In this document: in pieces, positions 19,030 through 27,916 of the stretch
Layout: each line of letters starts with the position of its first letter
Numbering within the stretch: position 1 is the stretch's first letter
Source of the DNA: Erwinia mallotivora
GTDB taxonomy: Bacteria; Pseudomonadota; Gammaproteobacteria; Enterobacterales; Enterobacteriaceae
DNA length: 64,000 nucleotides
Assembly: GCF_000590885.1 (NCBI RefSeq)
Contig: NZ_JFHN01000075.1
Span: 124,001-188,000 of the forward strand
Direction of reading: 5' to 3'
Program-made: the position numbers and the translations under genes
The notes under the pieces: generated by a model
What the model was told of the DNA's origin: nothing
What the model saw: only the letters and a program-made list of their open reading frames with translations
Databases searched by the model: none

Positions 19030-19311
19030 ATGGCAAAAGAAAACACCGACCGTACTACGATCGATCTGTTTGCAGAAGAGCGTCGCCCTGGTCGCCCCAA
19101 AACCAACCCGCTGGCACGCGACGAGCAGCTGCGTATTAACAAACGCAACCAGCTCAGGCGTGATAAAGTGCGCGGCCTGCGGCGCGTGGAACTAAAAATG
19201 AACAGTGACGCCGTTGATGCACTGAACCAGCTGGCAGAAGCCCGCAATATCAGTCGCAGCGAACTGATTGAAGAAATGATCATGACGCAACTGGTCAATC
19301 CATCATGTTGA
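19030..19311 (+). CDS. ybfE: YbfE, ribbon-helix-helix-like small protein
   Basis: A 93-residue basic protein matching E. coli YbfE. The N-terminal half holds GRPKTNPLARDEQLR, and the C-terminal half (about 52-90) reads as a ribbon-helix-helix fold: a VELKM strand, then two helices around NQLAEARNISRSELIEEMI. E. coli YbfE is LexA-controlled; its function is not established. It sits between ybfF and fldA in the conserved order. Confidence 0.9.
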   Translation: MAKENTDRTTIDLFAEERRPGRPKTNPLARDEQLRINKRNQLRRDKVRGLRRVELKMNSDAVDALNQLAEARNISRSELIEEMIMTQLVNPSC

Positions 19312-19376
19312 GCAAGTCGGCCTCTGAGAATTCCACGGCACAGAGCACAAAGCGACAAATGCGGGAGGATTCCTCA

Positions 19377-19405
19377 TTTATCCACCCGATGCGGTCTGCT
19401 ATCAT
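19377..19405 (+). promoter_or_regulatory. candidate fldA promoter
   Basis: TATCAT (19400-19405) lies 17 bp after a weak TTTATC (19377-19382), 60 bp before fldA. Only the -10 is convincing. Confidence 0.3.
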
Positions 19406-19464
19406 TGCCGCTAATATTTTCAGGTCAGCCGTCCCTTTTTAAGATTCAAGAGGTTATTAAACTC

Positions 19465-19995
19465 ATGGCAATCGTAGGCATTTTCTTTGGCAGCGATACA
19501 GGCAATACGGAAAACATTGCAAAAATGATACAGAAGCAGCTGGGTAACGAGGTTGCGGAAGTTCATGATATTGCTAAAAGCAGCAAAGAAGACCTTGAAG
19601 CCTTTGATATTCTGCTGCTGGGCATTCCAACCTGGTACTATGGCGAAGCGCAGTGCGACTGGGACGACTTTTTCCCGACGCTGGAAGAAATTGACTTCAA
19701 CGGCAAACTGGTGGCGCTGTTTGGCTGTGGCGATCAGGAAGATTATGCTGAATATTTCTGCGATGCGATGGGCACCATTCGCGACATTATTGAGCCAAAT
19801 GGCGCAGTGATTGTCGGTCACTGGCCCACTGAGGGCTATCATTTTGAAGCCTCTAAAGGGCTGGCAGATGACACGCATTTCCTTGGTCTGGCCATTGATG
19901 AAGACCGCCAGCCTGAGCTGACAAATGAACGTACTGAAAAGTGGGTTAAACAGATCTACGAAGAGTTACAGCTTAAAGAGATTCTTGAAGCCTGA
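19465..19995 (+). CDS. fldA: flavodoxin 1
   Basis: FMN electron carrier that feeds radical-SAM enzymes and other reductive reactions. It has 176 residues from the ATG at 19465, giving the family start MAIVGIFFGSDTGNTENIA, in which the GSDTGNTE loop binds FMN phosphate. The aromatic FMN-stacking residues lie in TWYYGE and GCGDQEDYAEYF. An AGAGG ribosome site precedes this start; 20 further upstream codons are open but not conserved. It is just upstream of fur, as in E. coli. Confidence 0.97.
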   Translation: MAIVGIFFGSDTGNTENIAKMIQKQLGNEVAEVHDIAKSSKEDLEAFDILLLGIPTWYYGEAQCDWDDFFPTLEEIDFNGKLVALFGCGDQEDYAEYFCDAMGTIRDIIEPNGAVIVGHWPTEGYHFEASKGLADDTHFLGLAIDEDRQPELTNERTEKWVKQIYEELQLKEILEA

Positions 19996-20069
19996 TTTGC
20001 TCCTCTGCTGAGGATGCCAATCACGCAACATATCTGTGGTTTTTTCCTATGAATATAATAGGAACATTT

Positions 20070-20099
20070 TTGTAACTTTCATCTGCAACACTGTACAAT
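20070..20099 (+). promoter_or_regulatory. candidate distal fur promoter
   Basis: TTGTAA (20070-20075), 18 bp, TACAAT (20094-20099). It would give a G+C-rich leader of about 255 nt before fur, with several short hairpins between 20105 and 20245. The 366-bp fldA-fur gap holds this, the proximal promoter and the leader frame. Confidence 0.4.
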
Positions 20100-20250
20100 A
20101 TCGCCATCGACCCTTCGCGCTTCGGGTATCTGCCCGGAGTGCGTCAAGCCGGAAACAGAGCGAAGTGTAAACCCGCACGGTGTCGTTGCTTCCCCCGGAT
20201 GTACAGGTTTTTGCCCTGCCCTCTGCGGCGGTTCTGCGCCTTTCCGGTGG

Positions 20251-20279
20251 TTTTCATTTCGACACATCAGTTCTATACT
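20251..20279 (+). promoter_or_regulatory. candidate proximal fur promoter
   Basis: TTTTCA (20251-20256), 17 bp, TATACT (20274-20279), predicting a start near 20286, directly ahead of the leader peptide frame at 20306. Confidence 0.45.
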
Positions 20280-20305
20280 GGGTAGCTTAGCTTTTGTTTA
20301 GGCCG

Positions 20306-20365
20306 ATGTTCAGGGTTTTTCAGCCACTTAGTGACAAGCAAAGTAACAGGACAATATCCGCATGA
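20306..20365 (+). CDS. possible fur leader peptide (uof-like position)
   Basis: A 19-codon frame, beginning ATG TTC AGG, ends in a TGA that shares bases with the fur ATG, an overlap typical of translational coupling. In E. coli the 28-codon uof frame overlaps the fur start and mediates RyhB control of fur. Here the E. coli uof reading frame still ends with the VTGQ-x-PHD residues and TGA at 20367-20369, but it has no ATG; only a late GTG at 20331 could start it. Which frame, if either, is translated is unknown. The ribosome site is weak. Confidence 0.35.
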   Translation: MFRVFQPLSDKQSNRTISA

Positions 20366-20805
20366 CTGACAATAACACCGCATTAAAGAAGGCCGGCCTG
20401 AAAGTCACGCTTCCCCGATTGAAAATTCTGGAAGTGCTTCAGGAACCAGAGTGCCATCACGTCAGTGCGGAAGATTTGTACAAACGCCTGATTGATATGG
20501 GCGAAGAAATTGGTCTGGCAACGGTCTACCGCGTGCTTAACCAGTTTGATGATGCAGGCATCGTCACCCGCCACAACTTCGAAGGTGGCAAGTCTGTTTT
20601 CGAACTTACTCAACAGCACCATCATGATCACCTCATCTGCCTGGACTGCGGCAAAGTGATCGAATTCAGTGACGAATCCATTGAATCCCGTCAGCGTGAC
20701 ATCGCTTCGCGCCACGGTATCAAGCTCAGCAACCACAGCCTTTATCTCTACGGCCATTGCGCAACAGGCGACTGCCGCGAAGACGAAACACTGCATGACG
20801 ATTAA
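20362..20805 (+). CDS. fur: ferric uptake regulator Fur
   Basis: Fe(II)-dependent repressor of iron acquisition genes. It has 147 residues (E. coli 148). The winged-helix domain (1 to about 82) includes the recognition segment GLATVYRVLNQFDDAG. The dimerisation domain has the His-rich HHHDH metal site and the Cys-x2-Cys pair in CLDCGK. The C-terminal Cys pair lies in HCATGDCRED. It follows fldA and is preceded by an AACAGGA ribosome site within the overlapping leader frame. Confidence 0.97.
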   Translation: MTDNNTALKKAGLKVTLPRLKILEVLQEPECHHVSAEDLYKRLIDMGEEIGLATVYRVLNQFDDAGIVTRHNFEGGKSVFELTQQHHHDHLICLDCGKVIEFSDESIESRQRDIASRHGIKLSNHSLYLYGHCATGDCREDETLHDD

Positions 20806-20807
20806 AT

Positions 20808-20832
20808 AAATCACCTGCTTTGCAGGTGATTT
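20808..20832 (+). terminator. fur terminator
   Basis: AAATCACCTGC, TTT, GCAGGTGATTT: an 11-bp perfect stem starting 3 bp after the fur stop, with a short T-rich tail. Confidence 0.65.
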
Positions 20833-20944
20833 GCTTCATATTCCTGTCAATCAGCCTCATAGTCAGTGCTTCCCTCAAGTAAAACACCGCTTTTCTTCCG
20901 AAATGTGAAAGATGACAGATGGCCTGTTTTCACTATCATCAAAG

Positions 20945-20970
20945 CTGGCGCCCGGTAACGAAGGCGCCAG
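20945..20970. terminator. hairpin beyond the 3' end of chb
   Basis: CTGGCGCC, ten bases, GGCGCCAG: an 8-bp perfect stem, 58 bp past the chb stop. It could end minus-strand chb transcription, though no good T-run follows on that strand; TCTGGCGTTTT follows on the plus strand. Confidence 0.4.
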
Positions 20971-21028
20971 TCTGGCGTTTTAATGCTGATAACAGAAAAC
21001 AACAGAAGTCAGCCCGTAAACCTGACCA

Positions 21029-23683
21029 TTAAAGCTTTTCAGCACGGCTGTAACGTTTTCCATCCGGACTGACCGAGCGGACCATCACCTCACCGCTTAC
21101 CGCAGGTTGTGCAGTGGCATCATAGCGTTGCCAGTTTTTGCCTGCATCAAGGCTGTATTCGATGGTCAGACCTGGCAGGGCGATATTTGCCTCAAGCTTA
21201 CCATCAACTATTTTTCCTCCCGGTACAGGCAGTCGGTAGTGGATTCCGGTTTTATCGAGTTTGGCCAGCTCTCGTTGCCCCAACAGATTGGCAAAGCGCT
21301 GCCAGTCTTTCAGCAGTGCCTGCTGGTCAACAAAGGTGGTTTTCCCCCCCACATACTCTTTTCCTGCCTGGTAATCCTGTTCCCAGGCAGCACGATGCCA
21401 TGCACGCTCAGCAACGGATAGCATACGAGGGAAAATCATATATTCCATCTGCTCATCAGATCTGACGGTTTCACTCCACAACTGTGCAGATAATCCATAC
21501 GCGCCGGGCCAGCTCTTATCTGATTTGGCACTAAAGGTGTTGCCATCGCGATCCACTGAGGTTTCAGCATTCTGTGGCAAATTATTCGGGGCAAAGCTGA
21601 ATACTTTACGCTCATCGCTGAAACGAGTTCCCCAGTAATAGCCGCGCTCTAATGGATTGACTTCATAAGGGAAATCCATATAGACGTAATCCGGGTTAGA
21701 GATAACCACCTCATAGCCTTTGTTGGCCCAGTCATTAGCGGAATCAAACCCTCCCCAGAACAAGGTATCCCAGAAGTTGACTCCCATTCGCTCAGTGGCA
21801 AATGTTTTAGCCCCTTCAGCATCCTTCAGACCATCCTGCCATGCCTGCATTTTTTCAATGCCATGCTGCTTAACCAGTTGACTGACCTGGGCTGCGAAAT
21901 AGCTGGGCAGATGCTCCATATCTTCCACTTTGCCATCGGCAATCATTTTCTGGCACACCTGAGATTTTGCCCAGGGCTTATCTTCCCGGCTCATATCATG
22001 ACGACCGGTCCCTGCCACAGGGTTGCTGACATCAGAATAGCCCGTACCGAGGCGAATATTTTTGGCTTCATCGCCACCAAAATGCCAGGTTTGCAACGGC
22101 TGTCCTGCTTCGCGGTGCATCGCCTGAATTTCACCAATCACCTTGTCACTAAAGCGCAGGGAAGAATCCAGGCAAGGATTCAGATAGCTGGTGTGGTCAT
22201 AAAACTGTACTGAAGTGGTATTAGACGTATCGGTCGGATCCAGCAAACGGAATTCGGATGCCTCAGCCGTTTTGCCCTCCTTCATCAGTCGGTTGTAGCG
22301 TGCTTCCATAGAGATCACCGCTGCACGCGCATGTGCCGGCATATCTATTTCAGGGATCACCTGAATACCCCGCGCTGCCGCGTATTTTACTATTTCGATA
22401 TAATCTTCACGGCTGAGGTAGCCACTGCCATGATTGTTATTTTCCGGGCCTGACCCCAGCTGTGGCAACAGACAGCGCTGCTCACTGAGGTCGTGACAGC
22501 GCTGGCTTCCCACTTCGGTCAGCTCAGGCAAACCAGGGATCTCAATTCTCCAGCCCTCATCGTCACTCAGATGGAAATGGAAGACGTTAATTTTCCACGA
22601 CGCCAGTTGATCCAACATTCGCAAAACGGCATCTTTACTGTGAAAATTACGCGCCACATCAAGAAAAACGCCACGATAGGCAAAGCGTGGAGCATCACTG
22701 ACTTTCAGGGTGGCGATAACAGCACTGCCATCTGCCGGTAACAGTGAAAGGATCGATTGCAAACCATAAAGCACGCCGCTTTCATCATATCCGACCACTT
22801 CAGCTTTATTTTTGCCGACGGTCAGCTTATAGGCGCCGGAAACCGCCAGCTGTTTTTTCAGCGCTTTTTGATCGATGCGGGTGCCTATCTGATAGCCTTC
22901 AGCATTTTCCTCTACCCCCAACAGTTTGAAGCGCTGCTTAATTGCCTCGGCCTTAGCCTCTGATAAAGCGGTAAGATTCAGACTCACACCTTTCGACAGA
23001 TCAGCATCACCGGGCAGCACTTTTACCTGTAAGGGTGTCGGAACAATCTGTCCGCGCAGGGCAGATTCTGGTAGTAATGCGACGTCACTGTTCTTATCAA
23101 AGCGACTTCCCGGCATCATCAGAATATTTTTATCATCCGGCGTTCGTTTCCACTGTTCACCAATGGGTTCAACAAAGCTGCTCAGATCTTCAGTGTCCGT
23201 GCTGGCAATAATTTTTGGACTGGCATCACCGGATGTCACATACCAGCGAGGCATAACGTCAGTAACAAACAGCTGCCAGTACTCATTAATGATTGGGATT
23301 TCGACAGACTCACCGGCCGCAAAGCCTTTGAATTTTTCTGTGGGCTCCAGCCGGGTTAAATCACCAATGACATGCACCATGCGAAATTGATCGTTATCCA
23401 CTCTCAGCGTCTGGCGAATATTTGGCAGATAGATAGCCCAGTCATGACTGGTCATCGCCTTTCCCGGATTAGTCAGAGTGATGATTGCCCGGTTGCAGGA
23501 AGCCCAGTCAGCCCCCAGTGCCGCACAGTCAACGCCATGCTGTGCAGCATGATTATCGACCACCTGATACTTAACCCCAAACTGACTAATCTGATCGACA
23601 ACTTGTTGATTTGCCAGTGCATTACCGCCTGCAAGTGCAGAAATAAGCGCCGCCGCCAGAAGACTTGCTCTGAATTTTTTCAT
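21029..23683 (-). CDS. chb: chitobiase (GH20 beta-N-acetylhexosaminidase), periplasmic
   Basis: Large exo-beta-N-acetylglucosaminidase that splits chitobiose and longer chitin oligomers to GlcNAc. It has 884 residues, very close to Serratia marcescens chitobiase. A signal peptide is cut after NALA (residue 24). Then come an N-terminal carbohydrate-binding-like domain (about 28-180), a GH20 N-terminal domain (about 215-330), the GH20 barrel (about 335-780) with the catalytic pair Asp538-Glu539 in HFGGDEA, and a C-terminal Ig-like domain (about 805-884). It is the last gene after chiP-chiQ, with 16 bp to chiQ. E. coli K-12 has no such gene here. Confidence 0.93.
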   Translation of the reverse strand: MKKFRASLLAAALISALAGGNALANQQVVDQISQFGVKYQVVDNHAAQHGVDCAALGADWASCNRAIITLTNPGKAMTSHDWAIYLPNIRQTLRVDNDQFRMVHVIGDLTRLEPTEKFKGFAAGESVEIPIINEYWQLFVTDVMPRWYVTSGDASPKIIASTDTEDLSSFVEPIGEQWKRTPDDKNILMMPGSRFDKNSDVALLPESALRGQIVPTPLQVKVLPGDADLSKGVSLNLTALSEAKAEAIKQRFKLLGVEENAEGYQIGTRIDQKALKKQLAVSGAYKLTVGKNKAEVVGYDESGVLYGLQSILSLLPADGSAVIATLKVSDAPRFAYRGVFLDVARNFHSKDAVLRMLDQLASWKINVFHFHLSDDEGWRIEIPGLPELTEVGSQRCHDLSEQRCLLPQLGSGPENNNHGSGYLSREDYIEIVKYAAARGIQVIPEIDMPAHARAAVISMEARYNRLMKEGKTAEASEFRLLDPTDTSNTTSVQFYDHTSYLNPCLDSSLRFSDKVIGEIQAMHREAGQPLQTWHFGGDEAKNIRLGTGYSDVSNPVAGTGRHDMSREDKPWAKSQVCQKMIADGKVEDMEHLPSYFAAQVSQLVKQHGIEKMQAWQDGLKDAEGAKTFATERMGVNFWDTLFWGGFDSANDWANKGYEVVISNPDYVYMDFPYEVNPLERGYYWGTRFSDERKVFSFAPNNLPQNAETSVDRDGNTFSAKSDKSWPGAYGLSAQLWSETVRSDEQMEYMIFPRMLSVAERAWHRAAWEQDYQAGKEYVGGKTTFVDQQALLKDWQRFANLLGQRELAKLDKTGIHYRLPVPGGKIVDGKLEANIALPGLTIEYSLDAGKNWQRYDATAQPAVSGEVMVRSVSPDGKRYSRAEKL

Positions 23684-23699
23684 CCGTTTTCCTTATCAG

Positions 23700-23894
23700 T
23701 TAGTTGGAAGTTTGCTCAATGTCGTGCTGAAGTTGACCGCATTCCCTTGAGATCCCTTCACCGCCACCCTCATGCCTTGCATCCAGACAGTGCTGATAGT
23801 CCAGGCTGGGGATTGGCTCTTTCTGCGGAACAACGTTTTTTTCAACGCAACCACTGAGTAAAAAAGCCGTGACAGCGACAAGCACATATTTCAT
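23700..23894 (-). CDS. chiQ: small lipoprotein ChiQ-like
   Basis: A 64-residue lipoprotein: a hydrophobic signal ending in the lipobox LLSGC with Cys16 as the modified residue, then a short polar region with two further cysteines. It sits between chitoporin (26 bp upstream) and chitobiase (16 bp downstream), the position of chiQ in enterobacterial chitoporin operons. It is shorter than E. coli ChiQ. No biochemical function is established; the symbol rests on position and lipoprotein character. Confidence 0.8.
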   Translation of the reverse strand: MKYVLVAVTAFLLSGCVEKNVVPQKEPIPSLDYQHCLDARHEGGGEGISRECGQLQHDIEQTSN

Positions 23895-23920
23895 TTTGTT
23901 GATCCTTTTCGGGTGCGAGG

Positions 23921-25336
23921 TTATCTGGCTGGCTCAAAAATAGTGAACGGAGCAATAACCATGAATTTCACGTCTTTTTCATCCTGAAATACGTTGCCAT
24001 ATCCCCCGCTCCAGCTTGGGAGATCCGAGTGGTTGTTGTAACGGGTATAGTGCAGTTTGAATAATGTGCCTTTGGCCGCCCCTTGCTGAACGGTATAAAG
24101 CAGGTCCATATTCCATGCAGACTCTCTCAACCGCTGATTCTGATCGTAAACAGGTTTGGTGGACGGTCTGGCATCCCAGCCATAAGCGTAAGAGGTTCCA
24201 ATCGCCCAGCCGGGCAGCTGCCAGTTTTTCAGGTCATACATCACTCCCGCAAACAGCGCCTTTTCACCGTTAGCATTGAAGTCAGAGCGTGAATCCCACC
24301 ACACATCCAGGCGACCATTTGAGGTGGCATACCCCGGCGTCATACGTTGCAGAAAAAATCCCTGATTCCCTTCTGCTTTTACCCAGGTCCCTTCAAGACG
24401 CCAGTCAAATGGCCCGGTTGTGTAGCCAAACGTGACAGCCTGCAACCATGCAAGTCCGTCATAAACACTATTCACATCAGAAATACCGCCGCTCTCTTTA
24501 TCTTTTGCACCATAAAACTGCCAGCTGGTTTTCAGATTATTTCCTGCCAGCGGAAAAGCATAAGAAACTTTGGTGAAGTACTGATCCATATAATCAGCCG
24601 CCTGGCCAAATGCACCTTCCAGTACCAGGTTATTTTTAAAATCGTATTTTGCCCCAATGGAATGCAGATAACTGATTGCGGTAATGCCATCTGCTTTACG
24701 GAAGTTGTACATATTCCTGTACCAGGGCGCTTTATATTCATCTGTCCAGATATAAGAAAGCGATAATTCTCCGGCATCGGATAAATCATACACTGCCCCG
24801 GCTTCCACACCACGATAAGTTCCTGGTAAAAAACCCCACTGAGGTGTTAATAAAGTCTGCCCGACAGGTTGTAAATAACCACCGCGAAGCCAGTAATTAT
24901 CAAACTTCATTTTTATTGCCGCTTTGTAAATACTGGCTCCACCTGTATCGCCATCCCATTTTTCACTCCAGCGACCTTTTGCATTACTGAAACCAATTTC
25001 ATTGGGTGCTGCTGGTCCTGTGCTGGATAATTCAACGGCACTAAATGCCGCTAAATCCAGTCCAATAAAATCCGCTGCATAGCCAGAAGAGAAATCCAGA
25101 TTGGCATTGAAAGTGGAGTGATGAAGATTTTGCTCATACTGACCGTATTTTTCACTGCCTGCATCGAGGTCTTTACGCTCACGGTGACGCTGCCAGTAAT
25201 AGATTCCTCCACTCAGTGATGAGTCATCTACAAAGCCTGTGGCAGCGGCAGAGGGTAAATAATAACCACCACTTATAGCCGAACATAAAGCAACAGCCAG
25301 TGCTAACGGTTTTTGTTTTTTTATAGTTCTGAACAT
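23921..25336 (-). CDS. chiP: chitoporin (OprD-family outer membrane porin)
   Basis: Outer-membrane channel for chitooligosaccharides. It has 471 residues, near E. coli ChiP (468). A signal peptide is probably cut after the PSAAA segment (about residue 32). The rest is a beta-barrel of alternating aromatic strands such as [14 protein letters not shown] and [13 protein letters not shown], ending in a C-terminal strand with FTIFEP. It heads chiP-chiQ-chb. The start ATG at 25336 is preceded by AAAGGA, which can be masked by a hairpin. NagC- and CRP-like sites lie upstream. Confidence 0.94.
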   Translation of the reverse strand: MFRTIKKQKPLALAVALCSAISGGYYLPSAAATGFVDDSSLSGGIYYWQRHRERKDLDAGSEKYGQYEQNLHHSTFNANLDFSSGYAADFIGLDLAAFSAVELSSTGPAAPNEIGFSNAKGRWSEKWDGDTGGASIYKAAIKMKFDNYWLRGGYLQPVGQTLLTPQWGFLPGTYRGVEAGAVYDLSDAGELSLSYIWTDEYKAPWYRNMYNFRKADGITAISYLHSIGAKYDFKNNLVLEGAFGQAADYMDQYFTKVSYAFPLAGNNLKTSWQFYGAKDKESGGISDVNSVYDGLAWLQAVTFGYTTGPFDWRLEGTWVKAEGNQGFFLQRMTPGYATSNGRLDVWWDSRSDFNANGEKALFAGVMYDLKNWQLPGWAIGTSYAYGWDARPSTKPVYDQNQRLRESAWNMDLLYTVQQGAAKGTLFKLHYTRYNNHSDLPSWSGGYGNVFQDEKDVKFMVIAPFTIFEPAR

Positions 25337-25344
25337 ATTTTATG

Positions 25345-25359
25345 TCCTTTTTTAAAGGA
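25345..25359 (-). promoter_or_regulatory. hairpin that can mask the chiP ribosome site
   Basis: On the mRNA strand TCCTTT, AAA, AAAGGA form a perfect 6-bp stem in which the second arm is the Shine-Dalgarno sequence, 8 bases before the ATG. E. coli chiP is controlled at translation by the sRNA ChiX; a ChiX gene is not in this window. Confidence 0.45.
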
Positions 25360-25440
25360 TATTATTAATTCATTCTGATGTTATTATCAGTACAGTTACT
25401 GGTGTTGGCAGCACGAGCATCGATTAATACGATGATATTT

Positions 25441-25453
25441 TTCGCGTCGCGAA
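25441..25453. promoter_or_regulatory. NagC-like operator near chiP
   Basis: TTCGCG-T-CGCGAA, a perfect 13-bp dyad flanked by A+T-rich DNA (preceding TATTTT, following TTAT), about 105 bp upstream of chiP. NagC sites have CG-containing centres within A/T arms, and NagC controls chiP in E. coli. Confidence 0.45.
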
Positions 25454-25749
25454 TTATCAATTAATTATGTATATTTCGAGATAAAAACATGACCCAGACC
25501 ACATCCCACTGGCGAATGTAACCCAGTTATTAATACAAATTTATGAGAATGAAAATATCTATCAACTGAAATCCTCATAAAATAACAATAAGAAAAGTTT
25601 TTTAATAAAATAATTATCACTAAAAAAATAATAAGGTAAATAAACCGTTTTGATACAGATTGCATTTAACTCTTCGCAATCTGACAGAAATGGGGATTAG
25701 TCTTATTAGCGTAAATCGTTATATTGCTTATTTTAGAAAATTTCATTAT

Positions 25750-25765
25750 TGTAAGCTGTCTTACA
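25750..25765. promoter_or_regulatory. 16-bp palindrome, CRP-like, upstream of chiP
   Basis: TGTAAG-CTGT-CTTACA is a perfect dyad. Read as TGTAA-N6-TTACA it matches the CRP consensus at 8 of 10 positions but has A/T in place of the key G/C. A candidate -10 on the minus strand (TATAAC at 25723-25718) lies 27 bp downstream. The surrounding 670-bp glnS-chiP gap is strongly A+T-rich and holds no gene. Confidence 0.35.
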
Positions 25766-25822
25766 TCAACGCTTACGGAAAAAATGATTGACTGATAAAT
25801 ATATTGCCAATTTGAATAAAAA

Positions 25823-25843
25823 TTTTATTCGTTTAGCAACCAG
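25823..25843. promoter_or_regulatory. second NagC-like half-conserved site upstream of chiP
   Basis: TTTTATTCGTTTAGCAACCAG aligns with the nagE operator at 30049: the left half TTT-ATTCG and the right core GCAA are shared, while the right A/T arm is lost. It lies about 386 bp from the other NagC-like site, so looping is conceivable. Confidence 0.3.
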
Positions 25844-25961
25844 TCAACATCAACAGGCAGGCAGTTAAAAAATATGAGGACGGATTGCGGTTTATTCTTT
25901 AAATAAAAGTGAAAAGATAACTTTATCTGCTACTCCTCGTAAAAGTCATACCGCGATTTAT

Positions 25962-25989
25962 AAAAAAAACGCAGCCTGAAGGCTGCGTT
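25962..25989 (-). terminator. glnS terminator
   Basis: On the minus strand AACGCAGCC, TTCA, GGCTGCGTT and then a run of T residues; a 9-bp perfect stem 20 bp past the glnS stop. Confidence 0.9.
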
Positions 25990-26008
25990 GTCTTTGCGAT
26001 TACGGGGA

Positions 26009-27673
26009 TTATTCGCTGGTTTTCGTCCAGGTATCACGCAATCCGACTGTGCGGTTGAATACCAGTCTGTCAGAGGCAGAATGGCGATCGGCGCAGAAGT
26101 AACCTTCACGTTCAAACTGGTACGGGCTGGTGGCCTGCGCCTGCTGCAAACCTGGCTCAACGAATCCCTGGCGAATGACCAGAGAGTCAGGATTGATTGT
26201 GGTCAGAAAATCCTCTGCCGCGCCCGGATTTGCCACGCTGAACAGACGATCGTAAAGCCGGAACTCTGCCGGATGGGCATGCACAGCCGATACCCAGTGA
26301 ATAACGCCTTTTACTTTGCGTCCATCGGCAGGATCTTTGCTCAGCGTATCCACATCACAGGTGCAGAACAGGCAGGTTATGTTCCCCTGTTCATCCTTTG
26401 CGATACGTTCAGCTTTAATCACGTATGCATTCCGCAGGCGCACCTCTTTACCCAGTACCAGTCGTTTGTACTGTTTATTCGCTTCCTCACGAAAATCCGC
26501 CCGATCGATATAGATTTCCCGACTGAAGGGCACCTCGCGCGTCCCCATTTCCGGTTTATTCGGATGGACAGGCATGGTGAGAATTTCTTCATGATTCGAC
26601 GGCAGGTTTTCGATCACCAGCTTGAGCGGGTCGAGCACCGCCATTGCACGAGGCGCATTTTCATTCAAATCGTCACGAATACACGACTCAAGCGATGCCA
26701 TCTCCACAATGTTGTCCTGCTTAGTGACGCCAATGCGACGGCAAAACTCGCGAATGGAGGCGGCGGTATACCCCCGGCGACGAAGACCCGATACCGTCAG
26801 CATCCTGGGATCATCCCAGCCTTCGACGATCTTTTCAGTCACCAGCAGGTTGAGCTTACGCTTGGACATGATGGCGTATTCCAGATTCAGCCGGGAAAAC
26901 TCATACTGCCGTGGGTGAGCAGGAATGGAGATGTTATCCAGCACCCAGTCGTACAGGCGGCGGTTATCCTGAAACTCAAGGGTACAAAGAGAGTGGGTGA
27001 TCCCTTCCAGCGCATCAGAAATACAGTGGGTAAAATCGTACATCGGATAGATGCACCACTTATTACCGGTCTGATGGTGTTCAGCAAACTTGATGCGATA
27101 CAGCACCGGATCGCGCATCACAATAAAGCTGGATGCCATATCGATTTTAGCGCGCAGGCAGGCTGTTCCCTCGGCAAACTCACCATTACGCATTTTTTCA
27201 AACAACGCCAGATTTTCAGTCACGCTGCGATCGCGGTATGGGCTGTGCTTACCAGGAGACGTCAGCGTACCGCGATATTCACGGATCTGTTCGGGTGTCA
27301 GCTCATCCACATAAGCCAGCCCTTTGTTGATTAACTCAATGGCGTACAGATGCAGCTGATCGAAATAATCTGAAGAGTAGCGAACGTTCCCCGTCCAGCT
27401 AAAGCCCAACCACTGCACGTCATGTTTTATTGATTCAACGTATTCCAGATCTTCTTTTACCGGGTTGGTATCATCAAACCGCAGGTTGCACTGCCCCTGA
27501 TAGTCTTGTGCAATACCAAAATTGAGGCAAATAGACTTGGCATGACCAATGTGCAGATAACCATTTGGTTCCGGCGGAAAGCGAGTATGGATGCTGCTGT
27601 GCTTACCAGAAGCCAGATCTTCGTCGATGATCTGACGAATAAAGTTAGTTGGGCGGGCTTCAGCCTCACTCAT
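26009..27673 (-). CDS. glnS: glutaminyl-tRNA synthetase
   Basis: Class I synthetase charging tRNA-Gln. It has 554 residues, as in E. coli. The catalytic domain has [15 protein letters not shown] (HIGH motif, about residue 40) and MSKRKL as the KMSKS equivalent. The C-terminal beta-barrels bind the anticodon. Its three cognate tRNA genes lie 9 kb downstream at 36972-37360. It is transcribed alone between nagE and the chiP operon, with 243 bp upstream that hold its promoter and the nagE terminator. Confidence 0.97.
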   Translation of the reverse strand: MSEAEARPTNFIRQIIDEDLASGKHSSIHTRFPPEPNGYLHIGHAKSICLNFGIAQDYQGQCNLRFDDTNPVKEDLEYVESIKHDVQWLGFSWTGNVRYSSDYFDQLHLYAIELINKGLAYVDELTPEQIREYRGTLTSPGKHSPYRDRSVTENLALFEKMRNGEFAEGTACLRAKIDMASSFIVMRDPVLYRIKFAEHHQTGNKWCIYPMYDFTHCISDALEGITHSLCTLEFQDNRRLYDWVLDNISIPAHPRQYEFSRLNLEYAIMSKRKLNLLVTEKIVEGWDDPRMLTVSGLRRRGYTAASIREFCRRIGVTKQDNIVEMASLESCIRDDLNENAPRAMAVLDPLKLVIENLPSNHEEILTMPVHPNKPEMGTREVPFSREIYIDRADFREEANKQYKRLVLGKEVRLRNAYVIKAERIAKDEQGNITCLFCTCDVDTLSKDPADGRKVKGVIHWVSAVHAHPAEFRLYDRLFSVANPGAAEDFLTTINPDSLVIRQGFVEPGLQQAQATSPYQFEREGYFCADRHSASDRLVFNRTVGLRDTWTKTSE

Positions 27674-27864
27674 CTTAATTTCCTCAGTAATGCGGTGGTA
27701 ACGATACCCTGACTATGTCCAACTTCAGCAAAGCGACTGGCGAATCGGGTGGCCGAAGCGGCCAGCACAACGACAACTTGTCGATAACGGGTATGGTGTG
27801 TGAAATAACGGAGTATGATCCACAAAGCCGTGAAGGGAAACAACCGTTTGTTACAGCAATACAA

Positions 27865-27895
27865 TAAAAAAGGGCGGGAATGACTCCCCACCCTT
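27865..27895 (-). terminator. nagE terminator
   Basis: On the minus strand AAGGGTGGG, 8-base loop, CCCGCCCTT and then T residues; a 9-bp stem with one G-U pair, 22 bp past nagE. Confidence 0.8.
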
Positions 27896-27916
27896 CAGGT
27901 TTAATCCAGTCGGACG

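Noticed and set aside
25988-27334. 448-codon open frame on the plus strand
   Set aside because: It lies wholly antisense to glnS, which is intact and full length. Long antisense frames are a by-product of codon bias, and the product resembles no protein I know.
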